From NCBI GenBank assembly GCA_003254925.1, contig QANZ01027752.1, positions 26,486 to 90,485 on the forward strand: 64,000 nucleotides of DNA, in the 5' to 3' direction. Positions 1 to 10,800 of this stretch are shown piece by piece; position 1 is the stretch's first letter, and every line of letters starts with the position of its first letter. The translations under genes and the position numbers were made by a program. The notes under the pieces were generated by a model. That model searched no databases and was not told where the DNA came from. It worked only from the letters and a program-made list of their open reading frames with translations. The DNA is from Chamaecrista fasciculata (taxonomy: Eukaryota; Streptophyta; Magnoliopsida; Fabales; Fabaceae).

Positions 1-812
1 AAAAAAATTTAATCGCAATAAAAAAATGGTTTTAGAAAATAATGATCAGAAATTAATAATGATAAAAGATATTAAAAGATATTATTGGCTCTTTCTTGAT
101 CTCACACAAATAAAACTTTTATTTAACACACTATAATATTATATAATATATAATATTTCCAAGAAATGTTTGAGCTAAGATTTTATTCAATGGATAACAT
201 AATTATTTCTCAATTTGTTTCTTTCTATGATTAGAAATCTAGGGGTGAAAAAAGAAATGCTCGTGAGTTGTCACATCAAAGTGTAATTAAATCTTTAATT
301 GTTGGATCAAAAGGTAAATCCAAAGCGAGAATTGATGTTGGAGTCTTGGAGATATTTATCTGTCTTTGGGTTAATTGGGTATATGTTTGAATCAACTTTT
401 GAGCAATGTGTCTTGATAATGTTTATACACCTGCATTTAAAGTATGACTAAACGGTTTCATTTTCAAACTTTTTATTTGTTTTATTTATTTTCTCATATT
501 TTTCTCGGAGGTCGTTGGACTTTCATTTATTACTTATGAGACATTATTACATTAACACGAATGCGATACATGATACGGATACAGACAATTCAATTTTAAC
601 GATTTGTACTCCTTAATTGAACCTTGGTTAACTGTTATGTCTAATAATAATTCAATTAATTTAATATATATATTTTTTTAAATCTCTCATCTTCTCATAC
701 TTTTAAAGGAAGAATTAAAAAATAAAAATAAAAAGAACAATACATTGATCAATATAATTAATAAGAAATTTTATTTAGATTTTATCATGAAAGAGGCATG
801 TATGTATTACAT
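1..812. other. AT-rich intergenic sequence, no gene seen
   Basis: No open reading frame of note, RNA gene or clear repeat end is visible. The stretch is AT-rich with poly-A/T runs and probably consists of decayed repeat sequence. Confidence 0.5.
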
Positions 813-814
813 TA

Positions 815-1089
815 CTCCCTCTTGTTCACAATATCTGCTGGAATTGGAGGAATTTTAATATTTCAAAATATCTACTATTTTATAAAATCAAGAAAGCATT
901 AATTATTTGTTTACAATTTTATCCCTCTTTATTGTTTCTTAGACTTTTCAAGTTTAATTAGTGGTGAAGAATAAATAAGGGTAATTTAGACTTTTCATTT
1001 TATATTTTTCTAAGTTTAAGATATACTCATCATTCTCTTGTTCCGTGTGCACATACAATATTACAGCAGATATTGCGAAACGAAGGGAG
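815..1089. mobile_element. Stowaway-like MITE (Tc1/mariner type), 275 bp
   Basis: The element starts CTCCCTCTTGTTCACAATAT and ends with the inverted equivalent (reverse complement CTCCCTTCGTTTCGCAATAT). This gives terminal inverted repeats of about 24 bp ending in ATCTGC. TA dinucleotides at 813-814 and 1090-1091 fit the TA target duplication of Stowaway elements, and CTCCCTC-type ends are typical of the group. There is no coding capacity. A relative lies at 31827-32061. Confidence 0.8.
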
Positions 1090-1105
1090 TACATTATTAA
1101 TGTTT

Positions 1106-1694
1106 CGCAAAAGTACTAATTTCGTCCCTAAACTTTACACCAACTGTCAATTTCGTCCCCAAACTTTTTTTTACTGTCAACTTCGTCCCCATACTTTACA
1201 CCAACTGTCAATTTCATCCCCAATGTTTTTTTGCTGTCAATTTCGTCCCCAAACTTTACATCAACTGTCAATTTCGTCCCCAATCTTTTTTTGCTGTCAA
1301 TTTCGTCCCCAAACTTTACATCAACTGTCAATTTCGTCCCCGATCTTTCATATTTTCGTCAATTTTATCATTTGACTAACTTCTTTTAATAAATTAACGA
1401 CAGATTGCATCCTTGTTTTTGAATCTAAGTTAGGATTTGAGTTTCTTTTTCTATCATTTTTACATTATATATCGTTAGCCACATAGATTTTGTCGTTAAT
1501 ATTTGGCTAAAGTAAGAGCAAAGGATAAAATTGGCCAAAATGTGAAAGATTAGGGACGAAATTGACATCAAAAAATATTGGGGACGAAATTGACAGCATG
1601 TGTAAAGTTTAGGGACGAAATTAACAGCAAAAAAAGATTGGGGACAAAATTGACAACAGTTGTAAAGCTTGGGGACGAAATGTGTACTTTTGCC
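1106..1694. mobile_element. Mutator-like MITE with internal subterminal repeats, 589 bp
   Basis: A perfect 9-bp target duplication, TTAATGTTT, lies at 1097-1105 and 1695-1703, the size expected for Mutator-like transposons. The ends are CGCAAAAGTAC and GTACTTTTGCC (inverted). Both arms carry repeated units built on TGTCAATTTCGTCCCCAA; about three and a half units of roughly 60 bp lie in the left arm (about 1130-1345) and shorter inverted versions in the right arm (about 1545-1685). The small open frames across it are products of the repeat, not genes. Related copies lie near 14845, 17440, 29732, 30160 and 61983. Confidence 0.88.
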
Positions 1695-1777
1695 TTAATG
1701 TTTTTTTTTGCCACCAACGGCCAAGTCAGGATTTTTGGTTGTGGGGAGGGGGGGTGGGCGATATATATATTTGTTTT

Positions 1778-2120
1778 GGCAAAAATTTTATTTTGGTCTC
1801 TTATGCTTATCTGAAGTTTCGTTTTGATTCTTAACATTTTTTTGTTTCGTTTTAGTCTTTAATATTTTCTAAAAGTTTCATAATTGGTCCATACTTATTG
1901 AATATGGTTCTATCACTCTCGTTTTAAACCCGAATAGAATGAAATTAGAGCTACATATTAAATTTGATGAGTTTTTTCTATACCCAATTAGAGTCAAAAG
2001 CAAAAGAGAGAGATATAACCACATTCAATAATTACAGACCAATTATAAAACTTTTAAAAAATGTTAAAGACCAAAGCAAAACAAAAAAAATATTAGGGCC
2101 CAAAATGGAACTTTAGGTAA
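1778..2120. mobile_element. Probable MITE with degenerate inverted ends
   Basis: The left part (AAAATTTTATTTTGGTCTC, then TTTCGTTTTGATTCTTAAC) is mirrored on the right by GTTAAAGACCAAAGCAAAAC and CCCAAAATGGAACTTTAGG. The arms are imperfect and I could not fix a target duplication, so the boundaries are approximate. There is no coding capacity. Confidence 0.5.
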
Positions 2121-2516
2121 GCATTAGGAATATATTTTTTGAATCCTGATTTTTTAATAAATATCAATTATTTAGCCAATAGTATAAAATTTAAGAATTA
2201 AATTCTTAATGTTTGTCGAAAAACAATTAGGAGCTAAAAATATGGTCCTGTTTCATTTTATTTTCTAAGAATTGTTTTTCTAAAATTTCTTTTTAATTTT
2301 CTTTTTAAAAAACATGTTTTCAAGAAAAAAAAGAATTTTAAAAATCCATTTGATAAACAAATTTTAAAAAATGCTTTTATTTGTTTCTCTAGTTCAACAC
2401 TATTTATAGATTATGCTTTTTTTTTTTGGTAGAAACCGGATGGCTAAAGCCCACAAAACAAAGGAGAAAAAACAAACAAAAAAGAAAAACCTCCAGCAAA
2501 GAACCCAGACACGAGA

Positions 2517-3350
2517 CTACAACGCTCTCTCCAAACCCAGCCCTAGACAGTCACGCAGCAGAGCAAAGCGCAGCTCAGCCGAAGGGGGATGCTCCAAACT
2601 CAGAAGGTTTCCACTGCCATCTTCGCGACCCATAGCAGCAAGGAGGTCAGCGCAGACGTTCGATTCCCTCCAAACATGGCGAATGGTCCATAACTCAAAG
2701 TGGCCAAGCAGCTCCAAGATCGAACGTATCAGCGTGCTAATGTCCGCCCCCATTGGCCGAGGATCCTTCACGGCGGAGACAAGGGACGAAGAGTCACACT
2801 CAATCTCTAACTTGGTGATTCCAAGCTCCCTCGCACAAGAGAGCCCCTCCAACAAACCACACGATTCAGCCCTAATCACCGAACAATCTCCCAGGAATTT
2901 GTAGAAACCACGGATCCAACCACCATTAGAGTTCCTCAATAAACCACCGCAGCCAGAAAGACCCCGGACAGAGTCACACGAGCCATCAGAGTTGAGCTTC
3001 ACCCAGCCCTCCTTCGGACGATCCCAGGTAACATTAGTCCAGATCTTTTGAGTCTGTTTATCCCCTGAAAGATGAAAATTATAACTGTCATTATACTGCC
3101 TGATTGTAGAAACAGTACTTACAAAAGGGTCTCTCGGAATGTTGACACTGGAATTGAAGAGAGTGTCATTCCTCCATCTCCATATATTCCAGGTATTAAT
3201 AGCCCACATCTGATTCCAAGCAAACTGCAAATTACTAGAAAAGGAGTTGTTTAAATTAGCATAAATCCAGTTAAGTAAGTTATAGTTATAAAAGAGATAA
3301 AATGACTGGGCTGCAAAAACTTGTTCCACAGGCCAGCGGCAAAATTGCAA
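2517..3350 (-). pseudogene. LINE RNase H domain (RVT_3 type)
   Basis: This 277-residue frame ends in an RNase H fold of the kind carried by plant LINEs. The acidic residues are visible in order: WVKLNSDGSC (first Asp, about residue 121), the Glu of RAESCGLLEGL, the Asp of EIECDSSSLV, and a late Asp in ESNVCADLLA. The enzyme would remove RNA from the cDNA hybrid. The domain itself looks intact, but the gene is cut off and frameshifted upstream, so it cannot act as part of a LINE. Confidence 0.85.
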
Positions 3351-3748
3351 TCTCTCAGCACATGAAGAGTGGTTTCCACCTGGTCAGGGCATCTATGACA
3401 TCTATCAGAGGCACCAAACCAGCGACTACATCTATCTCTGGTAAAAAGTCTGTCATGAGTAAGCCTCCAAATAAAAATTCTAACTCTCTCAGGCACATTT
3501 AATTTCCATATCATTTTGAAAATTCTGTTAGGGGGATCATTCTTGATCAACATGTTGTATGTAGATTTAACCGAAAACTCTCCATTTCCCGAAGGCAGCC
3601 ATCTAATTTGATCATTGCCCAAAGAATCCTTAGGTACCACTTCAGAATAGAATCTCTGAATCCCACCTCCCAACATAGGCCGGAGAAAATCTAAATCCCA
3701 ACTGCCATTAGTAGCCAAGTCCGCCACTTTTTGGTTCAAAATCCCCAT
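3251..3748 (-). pseudogene. LINE zf-RVT domain segment
   Basis: This 165-residue frame contains the zinc-binding domain found between reverse transcriptase and RNase H in plant LINEs. It is recognised by FIWRLTHDRLFTRDR, then CHRCPDQVETTLHVLRDC, with the Cys/His pattern typical of zf-RVT. It overlaps the RNase H frame at 3251-3350 in another phase, which marks a frameshift. It belongs to the same broken ORF2 as its neighbours. Confidence 0.85.
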
Positions 3749-4410
3749 AGGAATAGCACATTAATCTCTTCAATAATACTCTTGTTCCCTTTTCCCCAAA
3801 TATCAGTCCAAAAATTAGCACTAAGGCCATTTCCAATACTCCAACATTGCCCATTATTTAACTTACTCCAAATTTTACCAAGTTCTTTCCAAAGATGGGA
3901 ATCACTATCCTTAATCACGATAAATCTAAGTAAGTCCTCCCCTCTACCATATTTACTAGTTAGAACCCTACTACAAATATTCTCAGGATCACTCCTCACC
4001 TTCCACCCAATCTTCATAAGGAAGGCATCATTCATATACTGAAGCCGTTTGATGCCAAGGCCCCCATGCTCCTTATTCCTACAAATAGCATCCCAACCAA
4101 TGGTATGTAACTTTCTCGTATTCTCATCATGACCCCAAATAAAATTCCTTTGAAGTTTCTCTATCTCATTACAGACACATAAAGGAATTCTAGTTGATTG
4201 CATGGCATAGTAAGGAATAGAAGAGATAACGGATTTAGCCAAGGTAACCCTTCCCGCCATAGATAAGGATTTAGCCTTCCAACCCGCAAGTTTAATCTTA
4301 ACCCTATCAATAAGTCTCTGAAAATCCCTTCTAGTTTGTCTACCATGCAACAAAGGCATCCCCAAATAGTTACCCAAGTTATCGGTACAAGAAAAGTTAG
4401 TGATACTCAA
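3736..4410 (-). pseudogene. LINE reverse transcriptase, C-terminal part
   Basis: A 224-residue open frame carries the region that follows the catalytic core of plant LINE reverse transcriptases. Visible landmarks are LGMPLLHGRQTRRDF near residue 16, WKAKSLSMAGRVTLAKSVIS around residue 44, NFIWG, and NKEHGGLGIKRL. The catalytic FADD-type segment would lie upstream and is absent. The frame shifts near 3740 into the next segment. It was once part of ORF2, which makes cDNA by target-primed reverse transcription. It is non-functional here. Confidence 0.85.
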
Positions 4411-4436
4411 AATTTGATCTCTTATATCATGCTTGT

Positions 4437-4654
4437 GTTGGGAATCGTAGGCGCCAAGGGCAGCGGAAGCAAAAATAAAATTTAAAAAAAAAACGCCTAG
4501 GTCCTAAGATTCCCGAACGGATCCGCTAGTAGAATTTAAAACTTTGGTTAGTGTTATACCTCAGAGTTTCAAACGCAGGTTGTACGGGGCGAGTTCCACG
4601 GATCCACTCCCAGAGTTCTCCCTCTGCCAGTAATCCACACGGACAGTTTCTTTG
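4437..4654 (+). mobile_element. LTR 5'-end fragment, cut by an N gap
   Basis: The fragment begins TGTTGGGAATCGTAGGCGCC and continues AAGGGCAGCGGAAGC and AACGCCTAGGTCCTAAG, the 5' end of a plant LTR. The same LTR end occurs in reverse at 25718-25802. It interrupts the LINE at 4436 and is broken by a single N at 4655, so the rest of the element is probably missing from the assembly. Confidence 0.65.
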
Positions 4655-4682
4655 NTTTATTTTTTATTCTTACGTTTTGATT

Positions 4683-4983
4683 CTATTAATGAAAAAAATT
4701 ATAGAGAAAAAGGTCCTTAATGTAAAAATTCAAACTTTTAGGAGATAAAAATCAATTTTGTCTCTTTTTTTTATGAAAACATAGATGGAAAACGTTTGAG
4801 AGACCAACTGTGCCAAAATTTGGAAAACTAANCCTATTAATGAAAAAAAATTATAGAGAAAAAGGTCCTTAATGTAAAAATTCAAACTTTTAGGAGATAA
4901 AAATCAATTTTGTCTCTTTTTTTAATGAAAACATAGATGGAAAACGTTTGAGAGACCAACTGTGCCAAGTTTTGGAAAACTAA
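4683..4983. repeat. Near-identical 149-bp direct duplication flanking one N
   Basis: Positions 4683-4831 and 4834-4983 are almost identical, beginning CTATTAATGAAAAAAA, and are separated by N at 4832. This looks like overlapping contig ends joined without merging. The underlying sequence is AT-rich, MITE-like repeat. Confidence 0.8.
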
Positions 4984-5004
4984 GGAACCAATATGGAACG
5001 AAAA

Positions 5005-5747
5005 ATCGTCAGTAGTAGCCAAAAAGCAGAGGTTTACTATTTCTGTCTCCTCATAGTCATCATCTTCTTCGGCGAGGAGATCTTATCATCATCCCATGAG
5101 GATTCGGCTACCATTGCCTTTTCTTCTTGAAATTGGATTTTCTAAGCAAAGGGCAGCCAAGTCGCATGTGTCCCGGTTTCTTACATTCGTAACAGGTCAT
5201 TTCCTTGTCTTTTTTGATGTTGTTATCTTTTCGAAAAGGGGGATTCCTTGATTGTGACTTCTTCTTGTGGAAGTTCTCATACTCTTTTGTCAGTACATCA
5301 GTTCTAGACTTTCTTAGCTCTGTGGTTCCTTCGTGTGTGACTTGAAGTTTGTCCCACATTTCCTTTACCGTGTCACATCTAGACAACTTTTTGAATTCAT
5401 CTGCACTCACATCACAATAGATAATGTTAGTAGCTTTACTATTGAGTGCATACCTGTTATTGTCGTTGTCATCCTATTCATCCATAGGTTTGTCGACTAT
5501 TTGATCATTCTCTCTTTTGGTAATCCGTATATGACCATTTTGAATAATCTGCCATATTTGAGGGTTGATTGACTCAGTGAAAATCTTCATACGATTCTTC
5601 TAGTATGTATAGTCATTCCCATCAAAGTATGGAGGCTTGTGCAAAGAGAATGCACCAGAGTTGTTACTGTTGTTCTGCATTTTGACAAAGATCTTTTCTC
5701 AAGGTTGTTACACCTACAAAATAAAGAGACAGAGCTCTTATACCACT
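5005..5747 (-). mobile_element. Gag region and primer-binding site of a SIRE/Maximus-like Copia element
   Basis: On the minus strand, going away from the LTR at 5748, there is a primer-binding site (TGGTATAAGAGC, complement of 5734-5745, two bases from the LTR; close to the usual TGGTATCAGAGC that pairs with initiator Met-tRNA). Leader sequence and a degraded gag gene follow. The element stops near 5005 at unrelated repeat sequence, so all of pol and the other LTR are absent. Confidence 0.75.
5108..5410 (-). pseudogene. Copia gag fragment with CCHC zinc knuckle
   Basis: A 100-residue open frame holds the C-terminal part of a UBN2-type gag: CDTVKEMWDKLQVTHEGTTE near the start, and a zinc knuckle CYECKKPGHMRLGC (CX2CX4HX4C) near residues 74-87. 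Gag packages the element RNA. Frame breaks on both sides, and sequence such as EDDDYEETEIVNLCF recoverable in another frame beyond the 3' end, show that it is decayed. The lineage (SIRE/Maximus) is inferred from the long LTR beside it. Confidence 0.75.
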
Positions 5748-6941
5748 TGTTAGACAAAATGCACAAGGAGATTCTAGAAGAGGGGTGAATAGGATCTTAA
5801 AACTTTTTCGCAAGATGTTAAGGAGTTCCTTATGTAAAATCAGTTCCTTAAAGAAAACTACAATTCCTTAACGAAAACGTTCAATTCCTTAACAAACAGT
5901 TTTTCAAACACTTTTGTTTCAAAACCTTTTCAAACCTTTTTCAACTTAACTCAAATGATAAAATACAGAATAATAAAGAGTTAAGGTAGAGAGAGATCAA
6001 GACCATGATTTGTAGTGGTTCACATAAGGGTATAATCTTTGAAATGGAAGTTTCCCTTATACTACATCCACTCCCCAAGCCAACCAGCAAGGGAATTTTA
6101 TATATTATGTAGGCAACCAACCAATACACTTGGAATCAACCTAAGACTAGGATCATCTCCAAGGTTTTACAATAATCCTTTTTCACAAAGGAATATTACA
6201 AAGAAAGTATGTAGGCACTAAGCTCTTTGAATACTCTTGATATAGTTCTTGTAAGCAGTAGTCTTCAACGTTTGAATATGCTCTTCTTTATATAGTCTCC
6301 GTTGAAGGGAGCTTCATAAGGAATTGATTTGAATTCCCCGATTATTTGAGCTCCAACGACTATGTCTTTAAGAATCTTCAATTTTCTTTAATCTACAGAG
6401 CAGCTACAACGTCTCTATTACATATAAGCTTGTCTTGTTGAGTAGGCAACTTCAATTTGCATTTTGACTTCAATAGGATTCAGAAGCATATGTCAAGGAA
6501 GTGGCAGACATGATTCGAAAACTTTCCTTATTTGATTCCTCGCATGAAATAGAATACTTAAGCTAAGAAACTAATTCCAATAACTGAAATCATATAATAA
6601 GCAACTAATTTACTAGATTAGATCATTCATGAACAAGTAGTGCATGTAATTATCGCAAAGATAAGCATTTAATGTTAGCGCAATCAATCAGGATTCTTTC
6701 CATATATATAAGTATCTGATTAAGAACATGTGCAACTATTGATTAACTCATATCAAAACGATTTGCAACAGTTATATATTACATATTTAAGACATATTTC
6801 GAACATATACAATTCCAAAAATATTAAAATAATTAAAATTTTTTTGTGAATTATCAAAATAAAATAATATATATAAACGATATGCAGATCCTAAATGACT
6901 TAAAAACGTCAAGAAGTTCCTTAGCATAAGATTGTCCAACA
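5748..6941 (-). mobile_element. 5' LTR of the minus-strand SIRE-like Copia element, 1194 bp
   Basis: On the minus strand the LTR begins TGTTGGACAATCTTATGC and ends TGCATTTTGTCTAACA, with canonical TG...CA ends. It is followed after two bases by the primer-binding site. A length over 1 kb and the stretch CACCCCTCTTCTAGAATC near its 3' end fit the SIRE/Maximus group and resemble the LTR at 59939-61806. The matching 3' LTR is not in the window. Confidence 0.75.
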
Positions 6942-7380
6942 CACAATTTTGGTTACTTAAAAAAGTTATTATTTTTTATGTTTTCAGCATTATATTAATT
7001 TTTTTAAAGCATCAAACCAAGATAAATTACTTTAAAAAAATTATGCCACTTCGCGATTGTATGCATACTCCACTTTATATTTTAAAATTTTTTTTTGAAA
7101 AAAAATTAAAGATTTAATGTAGGACAAAATTTTTTTAATTTAACATTTAAATTATAAAATTTAATTATAATTTATTTGATCTATTTATTAGTATAAGTGT
7201 GATATCATTAATATTTAAAATTATGTCATATTCATCAATAAGTCTTAATTGATATCTTTAATAAATTTTATTTATATGTTTAAGAATAAAATTTTATAAT
7301 TTTATTTTAAAATAAATTAAATAAAAAATTTAGAAACAAAAAAAGGAGAAAGAAAGAAAATTAATTTATTTGCATTTTCA
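6942..7380. other. AT-rich spacer upstream of the PDAT gene
   Basis: Very AT-rich sequence between the Copia LTR and the likely promoter. No reading frame or element end could be supported. Confidence 0.5.
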
Positions 7381-7386
7381 AAACTG

Positions 7387-7586
7387 CCACGTGTCCCAAT
7401 CTCAAGCCACTTTGGGTGACTTTGGGACCCACCTGAGCTCAGATCTGAATTCTGAAAGATACATGCATACAAAAGTTGCAAATTACAAAAATACAAACAC
7501 ATTGATAAATGATAACACAACGTGATGAACATATATATATAGGTATATACATACCCACCACGACGACGACGGCGGTCAATCACGTG
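7387..7586 (+). promoter_or_regulatory. Probable PDAT core promoter with G-boxes and TATA-like run
   Basis: CACGTG G-box cores lie at 7387-7392 and 7581-7586, and a TATA-like run (ATATATATATAGG) at 7531-7543. Transcription would then begin around 7565-7600. No ATG lies between about 7560 and the start codon at 7876, so 7876 would be the first AUG of the message. G-boxes are commonly bound by bZIP and bHLH factors; that they control this gene is inference. Confidence 0.5.
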
Positions 7587-7875
7587 CTTCGTCTCCGGCG
7601 ATTCCTCCTCCCCTCCGGCCACCGGAATCTAGGGTTCCGACGAGGATTAGTTTATACTTTACACTTTTGTGAGAGCAATCCCGATTGCTCGCCGCCTGAA
7701 CCCCAGACTCCATTAATCAACGTTCCGTACTTTCCGAGAGTTTAAATTTAAAGCTGCTTTTGATCTTTTTTTCGTTTTCTCGCTCCTTCTTTTTGGGGCA
7801 TTTTTTGTTTTGTTTAATCTATCTATTTCCTTTTTCGCTGGTTCCGGTAAGAGCGTTCGTTAGGGAATACGAACG

Positions 7876-10800
7876 ATGTCGTCGTTTGTGCGACGCAGGA
7901 AGGGCTCTGTAAATCAAACGCCCGCTGATTCTGATCGAGACGATGGGAAGAAGGAGGAGAAGGAGAACAACGGGAGAGAGACAGATGGAGGAGGAAAGAG
8001 AGCAACAAAGAGGAAGGCGGCAAAAGATCAAGTCGAGAAGATTAGGAAATGGACTTGTGTTGATAGTTGTTGTTGGTTCGTGGGTTTTATTTGCTCGCTT
8101 TGGTGGCTTTTGTTGTTTCTGTATAATGCAATGCCGGCATCGTTTCCTCAGTATGTGGCGGAGGCGATTGGAGGAGGGCCGTTGCCGGATCCGCCGGGCG
8201 TGAAATTGAGGAAGGAGGGCTTGACGGTGAAGCATCCTGTGGTTTTCGTGCCTGGCATTGTCACCGGTGGATTGGAACTTTGGGAGGGTCGTCATTGTGC
8301 AGAAGGATTGTTCAGGAAGAGGCTGTGGGGCGGCAATTTTGGGGAGTTGTACAAGAGGTACTGCGGTTTTCAATTTTCTCTTTTCTAAATAATCATAGGA
8401 AAACGTTAAGATTGAAACACTGAAAATTCTCTTGTCATGACATGGTTGCTCAATACAATGCAACCCCATTTTTCCAAACAATATTTGTTATTGGATACTG
8501 TTGAGAAAATCTGGAGCTCTGCCAAACGCACTTATTCTCGTGAAGGGAATGATGCTCAGGTGTATGGGATCAGAAGACGGATTCATGGTCTGAAACAAGG
8601 AGAGTTGATGGTTACTGAGTACTACTCAGAATTAACTGGGATTAAATTAAGAATTTGATCTTCAGTACTTTTGTCTGTGAAAAGCTTCAAATAGGTGTTT
8701 TCTTATGTGTTAAAAACTATTTATACTCTCTCTGCCTTTCCTGATCTGAGAGTAAAAGTATTCACGAAAAGAATTAGATTGTGATGGGAATTTCTGTTAT
8801 ATATAACTCAACAATGGGAAAAAGTATTCTGGGAGTAACCTCTACTCACTTAAAGGAACAAATGTCTATTGAAGTGTGAACTATCAATTTTTTTGTTGTT
8901 GAAAAGAGAAGTGACTTTAACTGAGACATTAGTAAGATTTCCTTTTGATGTTCGATAATGGGTTGCTGGTGAAAGCCTGTAACTTAATATCCTAGAAGAG
9001 ATAACCAAAATTGGATAGTGATATTGTTTCTTAATTTTTCTTTGTTTCTCTCCTGTTATAATATACTGACCATTAGTAAGTGTTGATAGCACAAAGAGAA
9101 CAAAACAACATACCTGTTGGTCATGTTAGAATGGCAGCACAAAGAGGAATGACATGGCCTTCATTTGGTTGAATTATTGGATGTTCTGTACTTCATGCTT
9201 TTCATTGAGACTTGAGAGACGAAGTTATTTTGTTATTTCTGAAAAAATTTCATTGGAACTTTTACTGATTTGTGCTAGTCCCGTTCTTGAGAAAGCTTTT
9301 GGGGACTTTAATTAAATGTTCAATATTTGGTAATTTGTCCCCAACGTTTTTCTTATTGTGTATTTTACTGTATCATTCTTTCATATCAATTTATATATTT
9401 TGTCAAATTCCCATTCTGTCATTGTTAAATGATGCTTTCAAGTTGTATATAATAGTATATTGGGTTGTCTGTTTTTTTTGTCTCCGCAGACCATTATGCT
9501 GGGTTGAGCACATGTCATTAGATAATGAAACAGGACTAGATCGTCCAGGCATAAGAGTTAGGCCTGTATCTGGACTAGTAGCAGCTGATTATTTTGCACC
9601 TGGTTATTTTGTCTGGGCTGTTCTAATAGCTAATTTAGCTCGCATTGGATATGAGGAAAAAAGCATGTATATGGCTGCATATGATTGGAGAATCTCCTTT
9701 CAGAATACAGAGGTAATTAAACTTTTGTCAGTTCATAGTTCTTGTGTTGATTAATTCTCTGCTGATCAACTTACATTCAATGTTTTGTCGTCTTCTCCAT
9801 TTTACCAGGTCAGAGATCAAACTATGAGCAGAATGAAAAGTAATATAGAACTCATGGTGGCTACGAATGATGGTAAAAAGGTCGTTGTTATTCCTCATTC
9901 AATGGGTGTTCTTTACTTCCTTCATTTTATGAAGTGGGTTGAAGCACCAAAACCAATGGGTGGTGGGGGTGGACCAGATTGGTGTGCCAAGCATATTAAA
10001 GCTGTCATGAACATTGGGGGACCTTTTCTTGGCGTTCCAAAATCAGTTGCTGGACTTTTCTCTATAGAAGGCAGGGATATTGCAGTTGCCAGGTTTTGTT
10101 TTAACTACTATAAAGTGAATTCTTGATCCTGTATATGCTCTTTCCATATAAAGCAACAACAACAACAACAATCTAAGCCTTTTCCCACTAGGTAGAGTCG
10201 GCTAAATGGATTAACTGACGCCGACGTATTCTTTCCATAATAAAACAAAATAAAAATTCCAGATAAGTTGGTTTTGGATGGTCTTAAGCATATATTATTA
10301 TCATCAATCTACTTGAAATGTTTGTGTAAATTCTACAGAGTTTGACCTCTCTAGGGTTTGAATTCTTCATCTTGAGTCTTCTCAAGATTCATGTTGAGTA
10401 TTTATTTATTTTTTTATTATCATTAAACCCACAAATCTCAAGGAGTCAAGGTGATCTAAATCTAGTGGTGAAGCAACTTGTGACTTCTCAAGAGGTTGAG
10501 TTCTCCATATGAAAATCCTGAAAAACATGCTTCAGATGGATAAGTCCCTATATGACTAACTTTTTTACTGTTTCCTCAAGAAAGGTTATAGGTTTTCATT
10601 AATACTCACTGTGATAATCAATTTTATGGATATTGAGGTAGAAAACTCAATATAAATATATTTTCCATATAAATTTATAGATGTTATCACATATTTTTTT
10701 TTAAAAAAAAAACACTCATATGGGTACTTTTAATCCACCAAAAATAGATTGTAATTATGTTGATCGACCTCTTCAGATTTGTTTTGTTGAGATAGGGTGA

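Larger units (their letters stand above)
2416..4436 (-). mobile_element. 5'-truncated LINE (L1-type non-LTR retrotransposon)
   Basis: Read on the minus strand, this is the 3' half of a plant LINE ORF2: the end of the reverse transcriptase, a zf-RVT domain and an RNase H domain, then a poly-A tail (the T run at 2417-2427). The catalytic part of the reverse transcriptase and the endonuclease are missing, because the sequence stops at 4436 where an LTR beginning TGTTGGGAATCG starts. The coding sequence is spread over three frames, so the copy is dead. Confidence 0.85.

Noticed and set aside
1130-1345. Regularly spaced repeats resembling a CRISPR array
   Set aside because: The units are contiguous, vary in spacing, recur inverted in the right arm and lie within a MITE of a plant genome. 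There are no distinct spacers or cas genes.
2413-2904. A 163-residue plus-strand frame
   Set aside because: It is antisense to the LINE RNase H domain.
7819-8481. A 220-residue minus-strand frame over PDAT exon 1
   Set aside because: It is antisense to a well supported coding exon and shows no domain. Its length reflects the composition of the exon.
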